Assembly: GCA_964510525.1 (NCBI GenBank)
Contig: CAZECE010000141.1
Location: forward strand, 11,796-75,795
Direction: 5' to 3'
Length of the DNA stretch: 64,000 bases
Origin: CAZECE01 sp964510525
Lineage (GTDB): Bacteria; Pseudomonadota; Gammaproteobacteria; Pseudomonadales; JANQJO01
The notes under the pieces were generated by a model. That model did no database searches, was not told where the DNA came from, and was given only the letters and a program-made list of their open reading frames with translations. Shown one piece after another: positions 58,875 to 64,000 of this stretch. How positions within the stretch are numbered: the first letter of the stretch is position 1; the number at the start of each line of letters is the position of its first letter. The position numbers were made by a program, and so were the translations under genes.

Positions 58875-60001
58875 TGAATAATAACGTTAAATTTTTACCG
58901 ATCTCTTTTTTTTCAATCGTAGCACTGGTGGTGTTGATTGATCTAAGCACGTCACTTTTTACAAAAAAATCGTTTCTTGCTTTTCGAGCATGGGAAAGCA
59001 TGTTATCCGAAACAGGCACCACTCCTTTTAAGCCAAACAGTCAATTTGAACAATTAATACATGGTGATTTAGCCAATTTTTTAAAAGTGTGGGAGTTTAG
59101 AAAACTAAGGCATCAAAGATTTTCGACGGATTATTACGGCTATCGCAATAAAAACCTAAGTGCGGATACTTATTATCCCATTGTCGTGGTTGGCGATTCG
59201 AATATGGTGGGCTCCTCTTCCTCAGATGAGGAGATCTATTCGGCTCAATTGTCTGACATTATAGGAGTGTCTGTGTATAACTTTGCTCCTAATCATCCTT
59301 TTGATGTATTAAAAACCCCTCGGTTTGCAGCGCAACCGCCTAAAGTGGTGATTTGGGATATGACTGAACGCCTGATTTTAAGTAGAAAAGAGGGCGTGGA
59401 GTATGCTCATGTTAGCCGATCTCTTGATCCGCTCACTCATTCAAGATCAATAAATTTGGATTTGTTTTTAACCCAAAAGCTAAGTCAGCACTACGCTCAA
59501 TGGGCTTTTGGTAGCGCAAAGTGGGCATTATTTGGTTTGTCTCAATTTACGAATGCCCATGTTGGCTTTGTCTCACAAGATCCTTTAATGCTTTTTTATG
59601 CTGAAGGATTGTCCGTTATGCAAAAAAATCTGGATGAAAGAGGGCTTCTTGGCTCTATTGAAATGATTACGTGGGTACACCGAGTGATGCAGAAAAATGG
59701 TGTGACCATGATATTTTTACCGATACCCGATAGGGAAAATATATATAGCCATTACTTACCTGAAGACAGTTACCTCAATCGGTATGGCAATCAGTTTTTA
59801 ACGGCATTAGCCCAAGGTTTAACTGAAAACCAGGTTCCCAACATCAATCTTTTGGCTCCTTTTAAAGAGGTCGCCGATGATGAGCTGCTTTATTATTTTG
59901 ACGATACGCATTGGAATTCTTCTGGTATCAAACTGGCTGCTGACCTCACGGCTGAGTATCTTTATAAAGACTTAGATCTAGAAGCCACCTTGCAGAAATA
60001 A
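58874..60001 (+). CDS. AlgJ/AlgX-like SGNH acetyltransferase partner
   Basis: A 375-residue protein with an N-terminal signal-anchor (about 8-27) and a periplasmic SGNH domain. V-V-G-D-S-N-M-V-G lies near residue 105 (Ser nucleophile), and F-D-D-T-H-W-N-S-S-G near 342 holds the Asp/His pair typical of AlgJ/AlgX. It would complete transfer of the acetyl group delivered by the MBOAT upstream. It is the last gene of the glycan region. After it, the base composition and gene content return to the core type. Confidence 0.88.
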   Translation: MNNNVKFLPISFFSIVALVVLIDLSTSLFTKKSFLAFRAWESMLSETGTTPFKPNSQFEQLIHGDLANFLKVWEFRKLRHQRFSTDYYGYRNKNLSADTYYPIVVVGDSNMVGSSSSDEEIYSAQLSDIIGVSVYNFAPNHPFDVLKTPRFAAQPPKVVIWDMTERLILSRKEGVEYAHVSRSLDPLTHSRSINLDLFLTQKLSQHYAQWAFGSAKWALFGLSQFTNAHVGFVSQDPLMLFYAEGLSVMQKNLDERGLLGSIEMITWVHRVMQKNGVTMIFLPIPDRENIYSHYLPEDSYLNRYGNQFLTALAQGLTENQVPNINLLAPFKEVADDELLYYFDDTHWNSSGIKLAADLTAEYLYKDLDLEATLQK

Positions 60002-60116
60002 ATCTGACATTCACCTACAACAGCTCGTTTTATAAAGTGGCTGATTTCATTCGCTTTAGACTGTAGCTAAACTAAAAAGAATAAAGCAGTTAATCAACGT
60101 TTAACGAGATATCACT

Positions 60117-61508
60117 ATGCCAACACATTACGATATGGTCATCATTGGCGCCGGTCCTTCAGGCGAAGGTGCTGCAATGCGCGCCAGCCGGTCGGGTCTT
60201 AAAGTTGCTGTTGTGGATGATAAAGGCATGGTGGGGGGCAATTGCACTCATTGGGGTACGATTCCTTCTAAAGCGCTTCGACATGCGGTCAAGCAGGTCA
60301 TTCATTTTAACCTTGATGGCATGTTTCGGGACATCGGTGAGCCGCGTTTGTTTGAGTTTCCAAAAGTACTGCAGCGGGCCGAGCGTATTATTTATAAACA
60401 GGTTCAGTTGAGAACGACGTTTTATGCGAAAAATCGCGTTAAGTTGTATTTTGGTATCGCGCGTTTTGTCGATTCGCACACGATAGAGGTGCGGACTGGG
60501 GAGGGGGTCAGTGAAACCCTAAAAGCCAAGCACTTTATGATTTGTACCGGAGCTAGGCCCTACCACCCAGAAGACATCGATTTTGATCACCCCTGTGTTT
60601 TTGACAGTGATAGCATTTTGAAACTGTCCGATAGCCCACGAAAGATGTTGATCTATGGGGCTGGTGTGATTGGTTGTGAATACGCATCCATCTTTTGTGG
60701 CCTTGGGGTGAGGGTGGAGCTGATCGATACACGAGATCGTTTGCTGGATTTTCTGGATCACGAAATCTCCGATGCGCTCAGTTACCACTTAAGGGATGTG
60801 GGGGTGTTGTTGCGGCATTCTGAGGAATATGAGTCGGTGGAGTTGTTTGATGATCATGTGATCATGCACCTCAAATCCGGTAAGCGGATTAAAGCCGATG
60901 CCTTGTTGTGGTGTAATGGTCGTCAGGGCAATACCGATCAGCTGGAGTTGGCTAACTGCGGTTTAACGCCAAATAAACGCGGGCAGCTGCAGGTAGATCA
61001 ATCCTATCGCACCGAAGTGGAGCATATTTATGCGGCGGGAGATGTGATTGGCTGGCCGGCATTGGCCAGTGCAGCGTACGATCAGGGGCGTGCGGCAGGG
61101 GCTTCCGTGGCGGTGCCGGAGGATTCTTTTTACGTTTCCAGTGTTCCGACCGGGATTTATACGCTGCCGGAGATCAGTTCGTTGGGTCGAACCGAGCAAG
61201 AGTTAACGATAGAAAAAGTGCCGTATGAGATTGGTAAAGCCCATTTTAAAACCCTGGCTCGAGCGCAGATCAGTGGCGAGACGGTCGGCATGTTAAAAAT
61301 ACTCTTCCATCGCGAGACCTTGGAAATTCTAGGCATTCACTGCTTTGGTGATCAGGCTTCAGAGATCGTACACATTGGTCAGGCGATTATGGGGCAAGAG
61401 GGTAAGGCCAATTCTTTAGAGTACTTTATTAAAACCACGTTCAATTACCCAACAATGGCAGAGGCTTACCGCGTAGCGGCCTTGAATGGGTTTTATCGGT
61501 TGATGTAG
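60117..61508 (+). CDS. sthA: Soluble pyridine nucleotide transhydrogenase
   Basis: SthA is an FAD flavoprotein that moves reducing equivalents between NADPH and NAD+ in the cytosol. The 463 residues show the FAD loop I-I-G-A-G-P-S-G-E-G near residue 9, G-G-N-C-T-H-W-G-T-I-P-S-K-A-L near 40, the NAD loop I-Y-G-A-G-V-I-G-C-E near 183, and A-A-G-D-V-I-G-W-P-A-L near 305. There is only one Cys in the first motif (C-T-H-W-G-T instead of C-x4-C), which separates SthA from lipoamide dehydrogenases. The gene is alone in its transcription unit. Confidence 0.97.
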   Translation: MPTHYDMVIIGAGPSGEGAAMRASRSGLKVAVVDDKGMVGGNCTHWGTIPSKALRHAVKQVIHFNLDGMFRDIGEPRLFEFPKVLQRAERIIYKQVQLRTTFYAKNRVKLYFGIARFVDSHTIEVRTGEGVSETLKAKHFMICTGARPYHPEDIDFDHPCVFDSDSILKLSDSPRKMLIYGAGVIGCEYASIFCGLGVRVELIDTRDRLLDFLDHEISDALSYHLRDVGVLLRHSEEYESVELFDDHVIMHLKSGKRIKADALLWCNGRQGNTDQLELANCGLTPNKRGQLQVDQSYRTEVEHIYAAGDVIGWPALASAAYDQGRAAGASVAVPEDSFYVSSVPTGIYTLPEISSLGRTEQELTIEKVPYEIGKAHFKTLARAQISGETVGMLKILFHRETLEILGIHCFGDQASEIVHIGQAIMGQEGKANSLEYFIKTTFNYPTMAEAYRVAALNGFYRLM

Positions 61509-61623
61509 TTAGGTGAACACTCTCGGCGCCATCGGCATGGTCAGCCACTAGGGCCCGTACTTCTGGCCAAACGGCATTATTTTGTACGTCTGTCATTCAA
61601 AAATCCTTTTTTGCTCAAATATT

Positions 61624-61699
61624 TGCGCAAACATTTAATATTATGCGCAATAAATTCTGTTATGCGCAAAGTGTTGCGCAAAAAAGCATTTATGCGCAA
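61624..61699. repeat. Five TGCGCAA repeats in a short array
   Basis: TGCGCAA begins at 61624, 61644, 61663, 61675 and 61693. Most copies are extended as (T/A)TGCGCAA, containing the palindromic core TTGCGCAA or TGCGCA. The start-to-start distances are 20, 19, 12 and 18 bp. The minus-strand frame through it (L-R-I-N ... L-R-I-T) is low-complexity and not called as a gene. Confidence 0.8.
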
Positions 61700-61777
61700 T
61701 GCGTCATTAAGTTTGTAAAAACCATACAAGGCTCGGCCTGATTTGTGGATATCGTTTTTCACAAAGAAGGGGCAATT

Positions 61778-62761
61778 CTAATCGTTTTTCATGGATTGTA
61801 ATCGTTTTTCGAATCCATACACACTTAAAAACGCGGATTCCACGTCCCCTTGTAAGCACCAATCACCACAGGCGGCCAGCTTTAGGTCGTGGTCGATAAA
61901 GTGGGTCGGGGTTTTGGCGTTGGGAGAGGTGATCGTGCTGGCGTATCGCCAACCGTGAAGGGCGAGATAAGTGGCGTGTTGTAGGGGCTCCCCGAGCAGA
62001 TTTTCCATTTCGAGACGTAATTGGTGTTTTAGGGCGTCTCGGTCACTGTCCAAATGCGCCTCGGCCCATTCCGGTGTGGTTTGAGCGAGTAGGGTGTAAG
62101 GAGTTGCTCTATTCGGTTTACGGCTATTAACGATGATTTTGCTGATCGGTGAATTGTCGACATGAGCAACTTCCCACTTCAGATCGAGAGGTGTGGGGAG
62201 GCCAATCATCAGGCTGTAGCAGCCTTGCATCTGAATCGTTTGGAGGCTGGCGTGGTGGCTGAAATCAGTGGGCAGTAATTGAGTGGCCTGAGGGGCGGGG
62301 ATGCTGCTGACGACCCAATCGAATGGGCCATGGTCCACTTGATTGGCGTCTGTTAACAGCCAGCCATTGGGGTGTTGTTTGAGTGCGATGATCTGGGTTT
62401 TTAAGTGCAGAGGTTGATCTTGGGTGAGTGCTTTGCATAACGCATTCATTTTAGGGCTGGCAACGTACCGCGTTTCCTGCCATTGGCTGGGTGTCGCTGG
62501 GCTGCCCGGTTTCAGCGAGACAATGCTTGGGTGCCAAGCGGTTATGGTTTGGTTTTCAATAAAGGGTGCTAAGAAGTTTTGGAATTCAGGATCGCGAGCG
62601 GTAAAACCAGTGGCGCCATGGTCAAATTGAAAATCATCGGCGTAACGCGTCGACATCCGCCCCCCGACGCCGCGGGCTTTTTCAAAGAGGGTTGTGTTGA
62701 TTTTTTCTCTAAGCAAGTACGCCAAAGACGCGCCAGACAGCCCCGCGCCGATAATGGCCAT
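61778..62761 (-). CDS. FAD-dependent amine-oxidase/renalase-like oxidoreductase
   Basis: A 327-residue flavoprotein. The dinucleotide loop A-I-I-G-A-G-L-S-G-A-S-L-A begins at residue 2, followed by the acidic Glu in L-F-E-K-A and G-V-G-G-R-M-S-T-R, the pattern of renalase-like NAD(P)-binding oxidases. Q-F-D-H-G-A-T-G-F near 50 is also typical. The C-terminal part has C-G-D-W-C-L-Q-G-D-V-E-S-A-F, the FAD-closing motif. Known relatives re-oxidise abnormal dihydropyridine nucleotides, but the substrate here cannot be stated. Its 5' end overlaps the 3' end of the ORF at 62569 in another frame. Confidence 0.85.
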   Translation of the reverse strand: MAIIGAGLSGASLAYLLREKINTTLFEKARGVGGRMSTRYADDFQFDHGATGFTARDPEFQNFLAPFIENQTITAWHPSIVSLKPGSPATPSQWQETRYVASPKMNALCKALTQDQPLHLKTQIIALKQHPNGWLLTDANQVDHGPFDWVVSSIPAPQATQLLPTDFSHHASLQTIQMQGCYSLMIGLPTPLDLKWEVAHVDNSPISKIIVNSRKPNRATPYTLLAQTTPEWAEAHLDSDRDALKHQLRLEMENLLGEPLQHATYLALHGWRYASTITSPNAKTPTHFIDHDLKLAACGDWCLQGDVESAFLSVYGFEKRLQSMKND

Positions 62762-63354
62762 GGTTTTTTCTGTTTCTTTATTGCGTTGTGTTTGGATGTC
62801 CTGTCCTCTATTAATTGCCGAAGGCCATTAACAGTATCAGGTATAACGCTGGTATCAGCCTTATCTATACCTTCACGTGTAATGCGGTGTTTATGAGTTT
62901 TTAACAATTTCTCTATAAACTCATTATAAGAGTTTAAATCATTAATTTTGGCAACACCATAAAGGTCATTAGGGTCATTCTTTATATCTAATTTACGTTT
63001 TTTATTTGAACTTTCGTGGACTCTTTGCCCTGGATGGCAAGTAGAATCAGGGCGTTGAGATCGCTTTATGCCTTTTTTTCCAGAGGCATCTGTTCTATGA
63101 CGAACTTTTTGAATGTCGTGGTGTGTTTTTTCAATATTCTTTTGATCGTTTGTTAGGAGACGTAAGGGCGCCAATGTTGGTGTTTTCATTGAGTTGAAGT
63201 TTTTAATGCGGCGGGGCAATAAATTTTTTTGAGTCTGGCTTAATAATATTAGAAGAGAAAAAAAGGCCGCTAGCTGTGCTGGCGAATATCTCATCTTTGA
63301 GTTCGAATCACTACGGATAGGGGATGCTAATAGGGTTTTCATGATCACCGCCAT
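62569..63354 (-). CDS. Hypothetical protein whose 3' end overlaps the oxidoreductase gene
   Basis: The open frame encodes 261 residues. The first part has a hydrophobic segment near residues 26-39 (P-A-Q-L-A-A-F-F-S-L-L-I-L-L), possibly a secretion signal if translation starts at the Met at residue 5 or 21. A very basic, charged region (about 40-190) follows, including K-I-N-D-L-N-S-Y-N-E-F-I-E-K-L-L-K-T-H-K-H. The last 65 residues lie antiphase inside the oxidoreductase gene and look like shadow coding. The protein is either real with an overlapping tail, or a gene whose true 3' end was lost. No family was recognised. Confidence 0.4.
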   Translation of the reverse strand: MAVIMKTLLASPIRSDSNSKMRYSPAQLAAFFSLLILLSQTQKNLLPRRIKNFNSMKTPTLAPLRLLTNDQKNIEKTHHDIQKVRHRTDASGKKGIKRSQRPDSTCHPGQRVHESSNKKRKLDIKNDPNDLYGVAKINDLNSYNEFIEKLLKTHKHRITREGIDKADTSVIPDTVNGLRQLIEDRTSKHNAIKKQKKPWPLSARGCLARLWRTCLEKKSTQPSLKKPAASGGGCRRVTPMIFNLTMAPLVLPLAILNSKTS

Positions 63355-63552
63355 TTTTTATTGTTGTTATCTAATGGTTGTTATGTAGAAGTTATGATTA
63401 TTATTTAGACTGAATTTAATATCAGATCAATATCCCCCTTTATACCCTTTCAAAAAAAAACTGCAACTATTGCCTTGCTCAGTCTCTCTCTTACGCCTAA
63501 GTCAGTAGGCGATTATTTTCTATACTATACTCAGTGTCGAGTCCGTATTTCT

Positions 63553-63581
63553 ATCTAGATAACGTCATGAATCTAGATAAC
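63553..63581. repeat. 11-bp direct repeat upstream of the right-edge MCP
   Basis: ATCTAGATAAC occurs at 63553 and 63571 with an 18-bp period, in the spacer before the MCP start. Confidence 0.7.
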
Positions 63582-63618
63582 ATTTTGATATTAGTAAAAA
63601 GGTTTTATAAAGGGTTTT

Positions 63619-64000
63619 ATGGCTATCAGCAATCACTTGACACAAACTCGCGCTTTATTGGGCGTGTATGGTGGCTCTATTGTAGGAGCCGCGGGTGTCG
63701 TTTTATTCATATTATTGGATCTCAATAATGCAGCAGCGGCCTGGTGGATGGGGGTCCCGCTCTTAATGGCTGGTGGGGCTATCTCTTTTGTCACGAAAAA
63801 GCACCTTTTAAAACATCAGCAAGCGTTACGCGCAGAGCATCAGCGTGAATTAGCTGAACAAAAAGAAGCGCTTAAAGACGAATCTATCCTAGAGATAAAT
63901 GAGTTAGTGAACGAGATTTTCCCGGTATGGAGTCGGCATATTCAATCTTGTCGGGATCAGACCGAAGAGAGCGTAGTGGTTCTAACGGAGCGGTTCATCG
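63619..64000 (+). CDS. Methyl-accepting chemotaxis protein, N-terminal part (runs off the window)
   Basis: ATG 63619, with AAAGGG just upstream, opens a frame that stays open to the right edge (127 codons). Two close membrane spans lie at about 13-35 and 43-60 with almost no periplasmic loop. A charged helix (H-Q-R-E-L-A-E-Q-K-E-A-L-K) and E-I-F-P-V-W-S-R-H-I-Q-S-C-R-D-Q-T-E-E-S follow. The P-V-W ... Q-T-E-x-x-V-x-x-L-T-x-R-F pattern is characteristic of a class of MCP with a cytoplasmic input region. The signalling domain itself is outside the window, so the call rests on this pattern. Confidence 0.7.
   Translation, partial: MAISNHLTQTRALLGVYGGSIVGAAGVVLFILLDLNNAAAAWWMGVPLLMAGGAISFVTKKHLLKHQQALRAEHQRELAEQKEALKDESILEINELVNEIFPVWSRHIQSCRDQTEESVVVLTERFI

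Noticed and set aside
61493..61597. 34-codon minus-strand frame starting M-T-D-V-Q-N-N-A-V-W-P-E-V
   Set aside because: The opening looks gene-like, but the frame stops inside the sthA 3' end. It is too short to support a gene or a named pseudogene.
61624..61699. Replication origin with iterons
   Set aside because: No replication initiator gene, DnaA boxes or AT-rich unwinding region was recognised nearby.
61577..61762. 61-codon minus-strand frame through the TGCGCAA array
   Set aside because: Its residues are set by the repeats, and no ribosome-binding site or family resemblance was seen.
63494..63511. CGCCTA/TAGGCG hairpin before the right-edge MCP
   Set aside because: The stem has only 6 bp and the T-run after it is weak; no gene ends just upstream on that strand.

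Overview
This window reads as a chromosomal segment of a marine-type gammaproteobacterium, probably Oceanospirillales-like. The fadBA, dksA-gluQ, mpl, sthA, tusE/yccA and pilBCD proteins all resemble their gammaproteobacterial homologues closely, but I cannot name the genus. No rRNA, tRNA, CRISPR array, integrase or transposase was recognised. Both ends cut through genes: an unknown protein on the left and a methyl-accepting chemotaxis protein (MCP) on the right.

Layout. From 1 to about 21 kb is a housekeeping and signalling block: cho and gloA; an orphan type II secretion F-domain protein; mpl (peptidoglycan recycling); dksA with a very long Lys/Ala-rich N-terminal extension; gluQ; an MCP with an unusual architecture; a PilZ protein; fadB-fadA; a tail-anchored receiver protein; a GGDEF protein; a compact sulfur-relay set (yccA, a TusD-TusC-like fusion, tusE); and pgi. 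From 21 to 28.6 kb is an exopolysaccharide (EPS) assembly block of the kind seen in exosortase-associated loci: UDP-sugar epimerase and dehydrogenase, polyprenyl glycosylphosphotransferase, outer-membrane export lipoprotein, Wzz-like chain-length protein, and a BY-kinase-like protein whose P-loop lysine is missing. From 28.6 to 32.7 kb is pilD-pilC-pilB. From 33.2 to 60.0 kb is a visibly AT-rich glycan-modification region that also contains pilA. It holds two AsnB-type amidotransferases, five glycosyltransferases, three methyltransferases, a flippase, a carbamoyltransferase with its SxtJ and DUF5989 companions, two SGNH proteins, an MBOAT/AlgJ-like acetylation pair, and three TMTC-like GT-C proteins. 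From 60.1 kb onward the sequence returns to core-like genes (sthA, a renalase-like oxidoreductase, an MCP).

How the genes could work together. The EPS genes supply uronic-acid nucleotide sugars, start the lipid-linked glycan, flip it and export it. The AsnB-like proteins could amidate uronic acids, and the carbamoyl-, acetyl- and methyltransferases could decorate the product. The GT-C/TPR gene directly downstream of pilA may be a pilin glycosyltransferase. No conventional Wzy polymerase was recognised, so one of the GT-C proteins could take part in polymerisation or protein glycosylation.

A second layer is a large number of short (11-21 bp) tandem duplications in spacers of the core-like parts, several next to start codons. 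They are essentially absent from the 33-60 kb glycan region. This, with the base composition, suggests that the region has a different history from its flanks.
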